From Globisporangium splendens (Eukaryota; Oomycota; Peronosporomycetes; Pythiales; Pythiaceae): a stretch of 64,000 nucleotides of DNA. The translations under genes were made by a program, and so were the position numbers. The notes under the pieces were generated by a model, which had not been told where the DNA came from, ran no database searches, and was given only the letters and a program-made list of their open reading frames with translations. Shown here piece by piece: positions 9,210 through 19,638 of this stretch; the stretch's first letter is position 1; every line of letters starts with the position of its first letter. The stretch spans positions 1-64,000 of the forward strand of contig VFIW01000072.1 in assembly GCA_006386115.1 (NCBI GenBank), in the 5' to 3' direction.

Positions 9210-11583
9210 GAGGATCTGACTGAATGCTCCGAAAGGACACACACACACACTCAAGTGTGGCTTATGAGGTAAAAGCGATAATGACTAAGTATAGCGCACG
9301 CCAAGTTCCATACATTTTGTATGGGTGGGCGTGTCGCAGATGCGCTTGGCGCCACTGTTGCTGTTTGGATGAGGTGTGCGCGCTCACAGTGACAGGAATG
9401 CATGTTTTGAGGGAAGTTTGCGATAGTAGGGCTCAATAAGACGAGCAAAAGCAAAGTAGGTAGATAAACCACTTATGGGCACCTTGTCGATTGTTCATCA
9501 CAAAAAAACAAAAACAAAAACAAACAGAGAACACCAAGTGCTATGCGTCCATGGAATGCAGTACGAGCCTGTGCACTTGAGCTCTGTTTAATATCGTCAT
9601 TACGACCACTTCGTTGCGATAGGAAGCGCTGCAAAATGGCAGGCTGTGATCCAACGTGTCGCTCTCCAATGGCAGGTGCAAGTATGGAACTGATGTGAGC
9701 ACATTCCATCGTTGTTTTATCTGTGGGCAACACCTTGACGATGAAACAACACCGGGTCGAGTTTCAATTACCGCGGCCTGAAGCTGCCGAATAAAGAAAC
9801 GCAATGCGCTTCCAGTGCTCAGCACGATGCAGAGTTGCAAGCCTCCAACTGTATTGGGTCGGCTTCCTATCTCACCCTCGAGATATTTCAATCAAGCGCA
9901 ACTTCCTCTTCTCGCTGTAAGCTGCGTTACTGCACCCTCATGGCAGCAAACCAACATGTGGTTTGTTCTGCGTTGCATTGCGTTCTTGCTGAGTGTGTGC
10001 GGATGACGACCTCGACTGCGATTGGCGGATTGCGTGCGATTATGTTCTAGAATGTCCTGGTAATCGAACTTAGTGCTGCCACGTCCAACAGAGTGGCGCG
10101 CAGCGAGCGTCTGTCGTGGTCGCGTTGGCGGGAGCTGATAGGCTGAGGGTATCAGCTTCGCCTTCCATAGTAGGTCGGCTGCTTCAAAGTCGGACAACCG
10201 TTCAAGATGCGAGCTGGTTGTTACTGCGTTGTAACGGTTGTAAAGAGGGAAAGCAGATGCGGCAGAGGGCGGTGATCGGTGCAACGATTCCGTGTTTTGT
10301 TTCACACTTTTTGGTGACAGATTTGAAGTGTACGAATCTGTATGAAAGTTTGTATGGTGCGATGTACCCATCAAGTCCAACCACAGCGATTTCTCGCAGC
10401 ACGTTCTTTTGGACTCAGATGTAGATGTTAAAAGTGATCGTCGATCTGAGTCCGCACAACCACAGGAAAATGCGACTGGAGGATTGCCGACCTGGAAAAG
10501 TCTTTCGCCATTCTTCAGTTTGCCTTGTGCGAGTCAAGTGCTTAGATGGATGAATGGCGGTCATGCTACATACATAGGCGTCCATGTGTGTGGTCCAGTG
10601 TGTGTGCATTCCACGCGGCCACCCAAGTACCGTGGAATGCACACGCTTCAAACAACCTGGACAACGTAAAGTGTATTGTGCTATGCGTTGTCCGGGTTGT
10701 TTGAAGTTCCGATTGCTCCGAGCGCCAGTCAGTCTAAACGGCGATTTGAAGAGCTACAGTCCGAGTTGCATGTCGTGGTTTTACACCAATTTGGGCATCA
10801 TGTGAGTGTGGTTAGACACACCATGAATCAAAACCCTGTAGCAAGACATTTATGCAGCTCCATCGTAGCTGCATAGACTCAATTTCGTCCGAGTCCCACA
10901 TTGTCGTCTTGAGTGATGATGTTCGTGTATGGCGTTGCTGTGCATGCTGCAATGTGAAGCAACTTTGCAGACGCACAACTCTGTGGTTGAAAAGCTCCGA
11001 GTTTAACAGGCGCAACCAAAGCTTTGGGTTCCTACAAGCAGCAACACTCAGCACATCAGCGAGTGCCACTGCACTTCGTCCTCCAAGCGATATCACAGAT
11101 GCATATCTGTACGCGTGAGATGATTCTCGCCTTGATTTCCACTTGTTTTCTCCAACCATTTCGTGGTGTCATTTTGGTGGCCGCATCACTTCGCCTTGAA
11201 TTTCCTTCCCTCACCTATCAAAAAAAGTGCTGACAAAACCTTTGAATGCCATACATTCCATCATTCTATAAGTAGACATTATCCATACAACTTAGTTTTG
11301 CAGGCAAGCGCTATTCGTTTAATTGATATACCTCTGTAGATTATTGGGCTCAATAATTTATCCAGCAGCTGGATTGAAGTCGCCAACTCAAAATCAGTTT
11401 TCCCAGTTGTGGGTTTGCACGCCTGACCCGTCTCCACTCTCCTCACACACACTTTGATCAAGTCAAACACACCAATACAGGTCGGGTTTGCAACATTCCA
11501 TACTCGTTTTGCTTCAAAACCCACCCGTGCCATGTTGAACATCCATCCATGTTGCCATTTACGAACTTGCGACGTCAGCTCCA
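9210..11583. other. long intergenic region
   Basis: About 2.4 kb without a supported gene. On the minus strand 10380-9541 two open stretches lie in the same frame, separated by a single TGA at 9892-9894. The second contains a weakly ankyrin-like segment (DTLDHSLPFCSASYRNEVV), so a decayed or intron-containing gene is possible but unproven. Two consecutive hairpins at 10602-10706 are listed separately. Confidence 0.4.
10602..10706. repeat. two adjacent inverted repeats (double hairpin)
   Basis: The first hairpin has perfect 14-nt arms, GTGTGCATTCCACG (10602-10615) and its complement (10631-10644), with a 15-nt loop. The second begins one base later, with 21-nt arms at 10646-10666 and 10686-10706, one mismatch and a 19-nt loop. 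Function is unknown: a structured RNA, a mobile-element terminus or a termination signal could all look like this. Confidence 0.7.
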
Positions 11584-13306
11584 ATGGCGATGGCGATGGA
11601 GAGCGCGGGCATGACGCCCTCGATGTACCACAGCAGCATCCACAACGACAACCGACTCGAGCCGCCCCTGACGGAAGAAGAGCGCGTCGATGTCCCTGAA
11701 GACGACGAGAAAGAAGAGGTCGACGTGCTGCACGAGTATGTGCGCTCGAGCGACGGCATCATCGCCAAGTCCATCCAGCGATATGTGGGCTTTGTGCGCA
11801 AGCGCAAGCGCGCCGTCGACCCCGCGCGGTGGACGCTCATCAAGTCCGAACGCGGACTCGATGTGTACAAAGAGCGCGTCGAGCAGCGCCTGATGAAGAG
11901 CTTCATTTCCGCTGTCGCTGCCAGGAGTGACGAAGGTGGTGGTGACGAAGCTGATGAGCGAGAAGATGAGAAAGACGAGGACGTGCGGCCAGCCGTGCGC
12001 ACGAGATCGAGAGGACGCAGCATTGGTTTTGATACGCGGCGTGGGTCGAGGTACATCGAATACCCGAGCACGATGGTGAGCGCATTTTGTATCGGCAAGG
12101 TGCGCGGATCGCTCGATACCATGATGGCGGGACTTTATGCTGACAACACCGACGACATGCACGCGAATTGCACCATCCAATTTTGTGATAGCATGCTCGA
12201 TTGTAGCGTTCTGCAAGCATTTGAAACCAAGAGCGAGGCAGCGCCATACAACTTTTTTGGTGTAAAATGGCTCGAAAAGCAAGGTCACGTGCCGGGCGTC
12301 GTGGACCAGCTCTGCTGGGTCGAGGTATGTCTGTGCATAACTTTCCCTTACCTAGATGACGAACGCGGCGCGGAGTATTCACATTAAATGGTGTCGTGCT
12401 TTGCGTTTGTTATAGCGCACTGGTATTCACACAATATCCTCTGGACGACGATTCGGGTATCAATTACTCAAATCCATGCAACTCAGTGAACCAGACGAGC
12501 GCACATCAAGAGTCAGTGGCGTCGCAATCACACGTCCTGTGAACGTGTCGCTCTGCTATTTGTATTGCCAGATCGACGAAGATGTCGTCGAGGTGTTTAT
12601 GCGCGGGATTGTCGAAATCGTCATGGACGACAGCAGCGACGCGGGTGAAGTAGACGCTGTCCGTGCCGCGGGGGATTACATCCTCGCGATCGCAAAAGGC
12701 CGAGAGTGCGGACAAATGCGCAAGATCGCAGAACTGATCGGTCAATCCAAGACAGAACGAGACAAACTCACGTGAGTCCAAACCGATGCAGCTACAATGT
12801 TGCGTGTTGCTCCCTGCTTGTCGACTTACCTTTGCTTCTGCATTTTGCTGCATAAATCTTCTAGCGCGTGCCATTGCTCAAAAGTGATTCGTGGCCTCCC
12901 GAAAGTAGAAATGTGCACAAGTTGCCAGCAAGCGATGCTGCGACCCAAGCTCGTCAATGTGCACGAGCTTGCACGCAAGAAGCACGGCTCATCCGAAAAT
13001 TCTACAAAGCCGCCACAGGAATTGCCGCTTTTGCAGTCGCGATACGGCACACTCCGTCGCGACGCTGAGCTCCCAGAGACGCTCACGAGCTACCGGGAAT
13101 CCCAGTCGTTCCGCATGTTTCTGCCGATCCGAGACCCACGTCCGTCGTCAAGCTACCGCAAGAACCAGAAAGAGCGCGGCAACGTGCTCATACGGATGCT
13201 GCGCAATAACCAACATCGAAGCACGTACCTTCCAGAATTCCTACGTCCAAAGGACGAGAGTGGGTGCGAGGAACAAGGCGCCACCACAGGCGCAGCAGCG
13301 AGATGA
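11584..13306 (+). CDS. START-like domain protein of the oomycete type, with C-terminal zinc-ribbon-like cysteines
   Basis: Three exons: 11584-12324, 12416-12771 and 12865-13306, 512 residues. Introns are gtatgt...tatag and gtgagt...tctag, and phases agree. An acidic N-terminus is followed by a START-like segment with family landmarks: VRGSLDTMMAGLY, FFGVKWLEK, then, across the first splice, WVERTGI followed by GRRFGYQLLKSMQL. The third exon opens with ACHCSKVIRG and MCTSCQQAM, a CxC...CxxC arrangement that suggests a reduced FYVE-like or zinc-ribbon module. Oomycetes encode many such START/FYVE-type proteins, presumed to bind lipid at membranes; ligand and role here are not known. An Asp/Glu-rich insert lies around residues 117-137. 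Confidence 0.75.
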
Positions 13307-13440
13307 TCACGGCGAGATCGCGCATTTTGTAGTTTGCAAATATGCAGGGTGAATCATCCATCCTGTCAAATCGTATGTTGTGGCATTTGGCATCCTGTCT
13401 GCAGAAAATATTCTTGACACTGCAAATGTCGAGATTTTAC
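13307..13440. other. START-like gene 3' region
   Basis: Short AT-rich interval between the START-like gene stop and the heat-shock sites of the DnaJ promoter; likely 3' UTR. Confidence 0.4.
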
Positions 13441-13547
13441 TTCTAGAATATAAACGTTCATTGGCTATAAATATCGAGTCTTGTTAGTTTTAGCCAATGG
13501 TTCTAGACATTTGATCGCACCTGATTCGCGAATTTTCTCGAATTGTC
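13441..13547 (+). promoter_or_regulatory. heat-shock elements upstream of DnaJ gene
   Basis: An extended heat-shock element, GAAttTTCtcGAAttgTC, covers 13530-13547 (alternating GAA/TTC every five bases, last unit imperfect). A second core TTCTAGAA is at 13441-13448 and a half site GTTCTAGAC near 13500. An inverted CCAAT box, a TATAAATA-like stretch (about 13461-13475) and TTTTAGCCAATGG (about 13488) lie between them. The coding start is 244 bp past the last element. Heat induction by a canonical HSF is inferred from these sites. Confidence 0.75.
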
Positions 13548-13790
13548 TCGATTCCAAATTTATAAATTACTTCGCAACTCTATCAGACAGTTTGCCTTGT
13601 TTGCCTTGTTTTTGTATCCCAACAAAGCAACCTTAAAGCAAGCAACACACAGCACGACCTCAACAACCAAAAGAGCAAACCCACCACGTTGAAGCAAAGT
13701 TGCAAAAAACAAACAAACAAATCATTTCCCAACAAGCGCTGCAACACACAAGCAAGCACATAATCGACAAGTTTTAATCGCAATTACGCC

Positions 13791-14915
13791 ATGGGCAAGG
13801 ACTACTACGCGATTCTGAACGTGGCGCGCACGGCCAACGACGACGAGCTCAAGAAGGCGTACCGCAAGCTCGCGCTCAAGTGGCACCCGGACAAGAACCC
13901 GAACGACAAGGAGAACGCGCAGCTCAAGTTCCAGGAGATCAGCGAGGCGTACGAGGTGCTGAGCGACAAGCAGAAGCGCGAGATCTACGACAAGTTCGGC
14001 GAGGAGGGGCTCAAGGGCGGCGGCACGCCGCCACAGAGTGCTGACGGCGCTGGCGGCATGCCCGGCGGCTTCTCGTACACGTCGACAGGTGGCTTCCCCG
14101 GTGGATTTTCAGGCTTCTCGAGCTCGTCTTCGGGCTTCCCTGGCGGCGGTGGCTTCAGCTTCCACTCGACGGATCCGTCCAAGATCTTTGAGCAGTTCTT
14201 CGGCACGTCGAACCCGAATGAAGCCGAGCATCTCGATCCGATGTCCATGTTTGGCGGCATGGGTGGATTTGGACGAAGCGCGCGCTCTAGACGCGCTGGA
14301 GGAGGTATGGGCAGCGCGTTCGGCGGTATGGACGACATGTTTGGAGGCATGGGCGGTGCTGGTGGCGCCAGCAAGGCGCAGAAGCTCAAGCGCCAGTTGG
14401 AGTGCACGTTGGACCAGTTGTACACGGGCTGCACGAAGAAGCTCAAGATCACGCGCAAGGTGTTTGACCCTGCGACCCAGCAGCTACGTGAAGAGCAGAA
14501 GATCCTGGAAGTGAATGTGCGTCCGGGATGGAAGGACGGCACGAAGATCACGTTTGAAGGTCAGGGCGACGCACTCCCCGGCCGCGCACCCCAGGATATC
14601 GTATTTATCATCAAGGAGAAGCCGCACGACAAGTTCAAGCGCGACGGCGACAACCTGATCTACCGCGCAAAGCTGTCGCTGAAGGACGCGCTCGTGGGCA
14701 ACGGCACACTGACGATCAAGTCGCTCGACGGTCGGAGTGTCAACATGCGCCTCGACGGTGTCATCGCGCCCGGCACGCGCAAGGTGTTTGCGGGCGAAGG
14801 CATGCCGCTGCAGAAGAATCCGCCGCAGCGCGGCGACCTGTTTGTCGAGTTCGACGTGCAGTTCCCCACGAGCCTCTCGGAGACCCAGAAGAACCTGATC
14901 CGCCAAGCGCTCTAA
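13791..14915 (+). CDS. type II (class B) DnaJ/Hsp40 co-chaperone, DNAJB1/Sis1-like
   Basis: 374 residues, intronless. The J domain (1-70) has the HPD triad at 32-34 that stimulates Hsp70 ATPase. A long Gly/Phe-rich region follows (about 75-200, with repeated GFPGG and FGGMGG units). The two beta-barrel substrate-binding domains (about 205-374) include the conserved [16 protein letters not shown] and [15 protein letters not shown]. No CxxCxGxG zinc repeats are present, which places it in class B rather than class A. It acts in cytosol or nucleus delivering substrates to Hsp70. The length fits the family, and the heat-shock elements upstream suggest stress induction. Confidence 0.96.
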   Translation: MGKDYYAILNVARTANDDELKKAYRKLALKWHPDKNPNDKENAQLKFQEISEAYEVLSDKQKREIYDKFGEEGLKGGGTPPQSADGAGGMPGGFSYTSTGGFPGGFSGFSSSSSGFPGGGGFSFHSTDPSKIFEQFFGTSNPNEAEHLDPMSMFGGMGGFGRSARSRRAGGGMGSAFGGMDDMFGGMGGAGGASKAQKLKRQLECTLDQLYTGCTKKLKITRKVFDPATQQLREEQKILEVNVRPGWKDGTKITFEGQGDALPGRAPQDIVFIIKEKPHDKFKRDGDNLIYRAKLSLKDALVGNGTLTIKSLDGRSVNMRLDGVIAPGTRKVFAGEGMPLQKNPPQRGDLFVEFDVQFPTSLSETQKNLIRQAL

Positions 14916-15288
14916 GCAGATGAAGAGGAGAAGAATAGATTATTTTGGATAGGACCAACGATGAGCGGACGGCAGGCGCGCATTTGATTTATAAAGCGTA
15001 AAAGTTTATTGATGTGAATATGCTGCGTGCAATGTGGAAGCAGTGGTTAAGAAAATGTCCATGCATCATGATGAGCAGTTAAAAAGAAGTACGATAGATT
15101 ATTAAAAATTAAAACAAGAAAGAGAGAGAGAGAGAAAAAACAAGGCGCGTGAATACAATAGACGCTATTTCCTCATCCGCAGACGCAACCTTCCGCCATT
15201 GGGATACGTCGACTCCAAGTGCATATCAGCACCTACCGCAAATCGCCATTAATGCCGCTGTCAGCTGGCATGAATAATGCGCAATTTG
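14916..15288. other. convergent intergenic
   Basis: 3' ends of the DnaJ and CCDC6-like genes face each other here. It contains a short GA run near 15121-15135 and nothing else recognisable. Confidence 0.6.
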
Positions 15289-16179
15289 CTACATGGTGCC
15301 GCGACGAACATGCTCGTAGGGGAAGCCCTCGGGTGTCAGCAGTGCCGATTCTTTCGCGGGCGAAGCCGAGGCTGACAACGACATCGGCCATGCGCTCACG
15401 CTCCAGTCGTCCTTCGAGGAGGACTTCGTGGCGCTCGAGTTCTCCTGGATCTTCTTGAGCTGCTGGCTCTTCACCTTCAGGATCGCGTGGCTCATGGCGT
15501 CCGCGAGCGCAGTCACGTCGCTGTTGTTGTCGCCGTGCGCACTGCGCAGCGCCTCGAGTTTCGCGTGGAGCTGATCAAAGAGCATCACATTGTCCTTCAC
15601 CATCTTGCGCTCGGCGCGGCGCTTCTCGGCCTGGATGATCGCCAACTGCTTCTGCAACCGGTTCACGAGAAACTCCTGCTCCTGCTCCAATTCGTTCTCC
15701 AAGTGCACTTTCTCCTTGAGGATCTTCGCGACCTGGGACTCGAGCGCCTTGCGCATCGAGTTGTCCTCGTGCGAGAGCTCGCGCAGCAGCCGCTCCTTCT
15801 CGCACTTCGCGGCCTCCAACTGCTTGTGCAGCTTGTTCACGATGTACTCCTGCTCGTTCTCGAGGCGGTTCTCCAGATCCACCTTCTCCTTGCGCAGCTG
15901 GTTGAGCTTCTTCTGCAGACTGTTGGTGAGCAGCTCCTCCTCGCGCTCCACCTCGAGCGCGAGCTTCTCCTTCTCGTTCTTGAGCTCCGACAGCCGCTTC
16001 ATGAGGCGGTTCGTGATACGCTCCTCCTCCATCTCCGTCGACTCGCCCAGCTGCACGAGCGCCTCGCGGAGCTGCTTCACCTCGCTCTCGAGCGCTGCCG
16101 TGCGCTGCCGCTCTAGGATCAGCAGCTCGTGGTCCTCCAGCGTCGCCACCACCTTCTCGCCGTCGTCCGTACTCAGCAT
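15289..16179 (-). CDS. CCDC6-like coiled-coil protein (DUF2046)
   Basis: 296 residues, almost entirely coiled coil from about 20 to 225. The diagnostic feature is a repeated block of the form E-E-E/Q-x-x-x-N-x-L-x-K-x-L: EEERITNRLMKRL at 51, EEELLTNSLQKKL at 80, EQEYIVNKLHKQL at 109, and EQEFLVNRLQKQL further on. These match the spacing of human CCDC6. The Ser-rich tail ends in a short disordered region. Animal CCDC6 is a phosphoprotein linked to the DNA-damage checkpoint; function in this lineage is not established. The start is the first ATG of the frame. Confidence 0.85.
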   Translation of the reverse strand: MLSTDDGEKVVATLEDHELLILERQRTAALESEVKQLREALVQLGESTEMEEERITNRLMKRLSELKNEKEKLALEVEREEELLTNSLQKKLNQLRKEKVDLENRLENEQEYIVNKLHKQLEAAKCEKERLLRELSHEDNSMRKALESQVAKILKEKVHLENELEQEQEFLVNRLQKQLAIIQAEKRRAERKMVKDNVMLFDQLHAKLEALRSAHGDNNSDVTALADAMSHAILKVKSQQLKKIQENSSATKSSSKDDWSVSAWPMSLSASASPAKESALLTPEGFPYEHVRRGTM

Positions 16180-17612
16180 CTTTTAATCGCGATTAACTAC
16201 TTGCAGAGGGCTACGCTTTTGTGTTGATGTGTTGCCTTGTGTGCTGCTTTGCGCGGTTGTTGCTGTGTGTGTTTGGTGTCTGCTGGTTTTGGTGTGTGCA
16301 GATCGCTTTTCTGTTGTTTGCTGTTTGTTGGTTTGTTTGTTTTTTCTTTCCTTGTTTCTGGTAATTTTTCCTGGTGGAGAAGAACCCGGGTCGAGTTGAA
16401 GAGAAAACCCGTCCCGCGAAGATTCGTCGCTGGCGTGCGTGTTGCGATAAAAAAAAACAAAACAAGCAGCAACAACAGCTGAACGAATGTTGGAGAACGT
16501 ATGCGATTATAGAGGCTGTCAGAGAGCGAAGCTGGAATCAGTACACTAAACTCAGTATATTTTCGGATGCAGCATGCAGCCATGTCATGTCGCATTGAAG
16601 TTTGGTGAACGATTCATTTCGACAGGTTTTTCGGAATGCATGGTCTCTTGCTCGGCAAAAATATGCAGCAAGAAAGAATTAAACGGCATGGCGAACGTGT
16701 TCTTGCGGCCGCCATAGAGTACGCCAGTATAACAAAAGCGCTGTGCAGGTTGCTGCTTTTGTTGGCGTCCCAACTGCGAAAAGTTGATTGCACGTTGTAA
16801 TCTGCAGGTCAAGCCATTGTCGCACACACAGCTGGTTGCAGCGCACATGGTGGGCGGTGTTGACTGCTGCCGTCGCTGCAAACCATCGTGCTTGTTTGCC
16901 GCTTGAGCAGCTGTTCAACTTGTTGATTCAGCACGGTTCTCTGTGCACGCAGTCGATCGCAATTGATGTTTCCAGCCAAGATTCGTGCAAATTTTGTAAC
17001 CACGCTCGCGTAAACTGTAACCCGCACTGACTTTGTGCCAATGTGGCAACTGAATGCCTGGTGTCAACAAAGCTGCTCAAGTTCGCTTGCGATCACTTTG
17101 ATGATGCATAAATGAATGTTTTCTGATTCGAAATTGCGTGGTGCCTGCATATCGAAAACCTAACAAGTTCAAGTTGAAGTTCATTGGGGAAGGCAGAATG
17201 TACCCATGTCTGTAGATACGTACCACACTTGCACATAATTAAATGTTCACAGCCCAACTGCGCCTTTACAATACTGCTGGAAGAAAGGTTTGCACCCAAC
17301 ACCGTTGCCGCTCAAATAAAACTCGAGTGATAAATCTTGTCGATGCTTCTGGGCACCACACAATGACAAGATGACTCAAATGTCTTGTGGGTTTGCTAAC
17401 TTGATCGTAATCAGCACTGCTGACTTTGTCGGATTACTGCTGGAGCATTGATTTCAGCAAAACAATTGACTAGCTACGAGAGGCTCCGAGGCGAGTGGGA
17501 ATTGACGTTATCATGCTGCGGTGATTCAGCAGAGCATCACAATGTTCAACATACTTTATGATGCACAATAAGACAACAATTATCAACGCATGCTGTACAT
17601 TCACCATGTAAA
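16180..17612. other. intergenic, no supported gene
   Basis: About 1.4 kb. The first 200 bp are G/T-rich (promoter/UTR of the CCDC6-like gene). The remainder has only short frames without motifs. The left arm of the MLF inverted repeat begins at 17613. Confidence 0.5.
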
Positions 17613-17690
17613 TCACATGCAAGCTGCATACACAAGACGAAACAAATGCACACTGTTGCCTCCCATTTCACTACAATATGCCAATCGCAA

Positions 17691-18323
17691 TCAACTCGCG
17701 TGCGCAGGATCCTGCTGCTTCTTCGCGTCGCTCGCCTCGCCCTTCTCCTTGATCGCGTTCTGCTCGTGCTGCGTCTGCGCCTCACCGAACGGCGTCGCCT
17801 TCCACGCCTGCTCGAACTCATCCGCCGTGCCGTTCACGCAGATCTTGTCGTGCTGGCCCTCATCGTCCTTGTTCATGCGGTTCCACACCGTGCGCAGCTT
17901 CTTGTCCTCGATCTGGCGCTCATGGAGCGCCTTGAGGCGTCCAGTCGAGTCTTCGTAGCGGCGACGCGTGCTCACGACACGGCGACCCTTGTCGTCGACG
18001 ATGGACGAGTTGCTGTACGAGTAGGTCGAGAACGCTTGACGGGGCTGGTTGGTGTTGCTGTCATTAGCATTGGCGTTCGCGTTCCCCTCGGCGGGCGTCG
18101 AAGCCGGGTTAGCGTTCGCCTGTTGCTGCTCGTCGCGAGACTTGACGGGCAAGTCGTTGAAGAAGTCGTCGTCTTCTTCGGCGTTCAGGTGCGCGAACAT
18201 CTGGTCGCCGAGCAACGGGAACATCATGCGGTCGGCCATGCGGTCCAAGTCCATCATGGACTGCTCGAGCGAGGCCATCGGGTGCCAGTAGCGTGGTCGA
18301 ACGAGGTCCCAGGTGCTGAACAT
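17691..18323 (-). CDS. myeloid leukemia factor (MLF)-like protein, copy 1
   Basis: 210 residues starting MFSTWDLVRPRYW. The N-terminal part has a Met/Asp-rich helix (SLEQSMMDLDRMADRMMFP) like that of MLF proteins. After a Gln/Asn/Ala-rich linker comes the MLF core (about residues 95-175): AFSTYSYSNSSIVDDKG, RRVVSTRRRYEDSTGR and RTVWNRMNKDDEGQ. Animal MLF1/2 bind DNAJB6 and Hsp70 and shuttle between cytoplasm and nucleus; an analogous chaperone-adaptor role is inferred. The frame continues upstream without a stop, but the initiator at 18393-18408 and the identical layout in copy 2 support this start. Protein sequence is identical to copy 2. Confidence 0.75.
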   Translation of the reverse strand: MFSTWDLVRPRYWHPMASLEQSMMDLDRMADRMMFPLLGDQMFAHLNAEEDDDFFNDLPVKSRDEQQQANANPASTPAEGNANANANDSNTNQPRQAFSTYSYSNSSIVDDKGRRVVSTRRRYEDSTGRLKALHERQIEDKKLRTVWNRMNKDDEGQHDKICVNGTADEFEQAWKATPFGEAQTQHEQNAIKEKGEASDAKKQQDPAHAS

Positions 18324-18392
18324 GGTTCTTGTCTTGAGGCTTTTGCTGGTAGATGTCGTTGGTTGGTTGTGGCTAGTTGCGAGTAAATGAGT

Positions 18393-18577
18393 AAATTGGA
18401 AAGTGAGCCTGGGTGAGGCGTGGGGATCTGCTCGTGCATGGTGTGGATGCATGCACTTGGACCACTTCAACGTGGTTCTCGAAGGTTGCCGAATGAGAGA
18501 GAAGGGGAGGAGGAGGGTCCATGTGTCGACACCTTTCCACCACACCCCCACAGCATCTGTCCTCGTGGTTTCTAGAA
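18393..18577 (-). promoter_or_regulatory. MLF copy 1 promoter: initiator and heat-shock-type sites
   Basis: Reading the minus strand, the 16-mer GCTCACTTTCCAATTT (18408-18393) matches the oomycete initiator GCTCATTYYNCAWTTT at all but one position, about 70 nt before the start codon. Upstream lie TTCtcGAA (18476-18483) and TTCTAGAA (18570-18577), two-unit heat-shock-element cores. An exact mirror copy is at the other arm. Confidence 0.68.
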
Positions 18578-18703
18578 GAGGGATGTGAACGTTTGCCTTT
18601 TCATATTTCTTCACATGATCGCGTGCGTGTCCATGCGCATCGAGTTGCAGGGACGGTTCAAGATCGCTTGCTAGAAACCGAGAGACAATCCGCGTATGTG
18701 GGA

Positions 18704-19258
18704 ATTTGTATGGCACGCGGCTATGTGCTTGATTGGAAAACCCTCATCCAGCAACTGAGTTTGTCGACGAGTCCTGCATGTTGAAGTGGATGCGAATGTG
18801 GCAGCTTTTAATGATCAGCGAATGCAGGAACGCAAGGTCGCATTGTGCGACAGCGTCTGTGTGGTTGAGGGTTCGCGTCATCCTGAATAACAGCCGCAGC
18901 TTCCTCACGCGACATCTCACGCTGTTCTCTCAGTCGCCAACCTCGATTGAAACACCAAAGCACACGATAGAAGCTGCTGCTATGAGCCTCGTGCAATTTT
19001 TACGGCGCCGCACAGCGATGCAGGCAGCGAAAACGTGTCCGTAGAAAGCTTGAGTGAGAAGAGTTACAGTGCACGCTTCTATGCCACAAGCGAAAGTGCT
19101 TTTGGTCATGAGGTCCACAGATATAAAAGCTCATGGAGCAGTGCTGCGGAAGGCGTCTCGGCCACATAGACACTGGCCAATGCACACACGCAAGTTAACT
19201 CCCCGAGTATCTCCCATCAAAAGACCTCTTCGGTTTGAGAGGGGCACGGAAACTCAGC
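18704..19258. other. spacer between the inverted MLF genes
   Basis: 555 bp of unique sequence separating the two divergent copies, with a TATAAAAG-like stretch near 19120. No coding potential is recognised. The two promoters fire outward from this spacer. Confidence 0.6.
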
Positions 19259-19384
19259 TCCCACATACGCGGATTGTCTCTCGGTTTCTAGCAAGCGATC
19301 TTGAACCGTCCCTGCAACTCGATGCGCATGGACACGCACGCGATCATGTGAAGAAATATGAAAAGGCAAACGTTCACATCCCTC

Positions 19385-19569
19385 TTCTAGAAACCACGAG
19401 GACAGATGCTGTGGGGGTGTGGTGGAAAGGTGTCGACACATGGACCCTCCTCCTCCCCTTCTCTCTCATTCGGCAACCTTCGAGAACCACGTTGAAGTGG
19501 TCCAAGTGCATGCATCCACACCATGCACGAGCAGATCCCCACGCCTCACCCAGGCTCACTTTCCAATTT
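19385..19569 (+). promoter_or_regulatory. MLF copy 2 promoter: initiator and heat-shock-type sites
   Basis: TTCTAGAA at 19385-19392 and TTCgaGAA at 19479-19486 are heat-shock-element cores. The initiator-like GCTCACTTTCCAATTT is at 19554-19569, 69 nt before the start codon at 19639. Confidence 0.68.
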
Positions 19570-19638
19570 ACTCATTTACTCGCAACTAGCCACAACCAAC
19601 CAACGACATCTACCAGCAAAAGCCTCAAGACAAGAACC

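Larger units (their letters stand above)
17613..18703. repeat. inverted repeat, left arm
   Basis: This 1,091-bp segment is the reverse complement of 19259-20350. Alignment at both ends puts the breakpoints at 17613/20350 and 18703/19259. One single-base length difference was seen (ctacaatatg versus ctacaaatatg near the outer end). The encoded proteins are identical. The arm carries a complete gene with promoter and 3' UTR. Confidence 0.93.

Noticed and set aside
9541..10380. Possible minus-strand gene with an ankyrin-like segment
   Set aside because: The two frames are separated by a stop and the ankyrin resemblance is weak; no splice pair gave a convincing product, so only noted under the intergenic entry.
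15487..16186. Plus-strand open frames of about 200 codons
   Set aside because: Antisense to the CCDC6-like gene; Leu/Arg-rich or Ser-rich products result from reversing coiled-coil codons.
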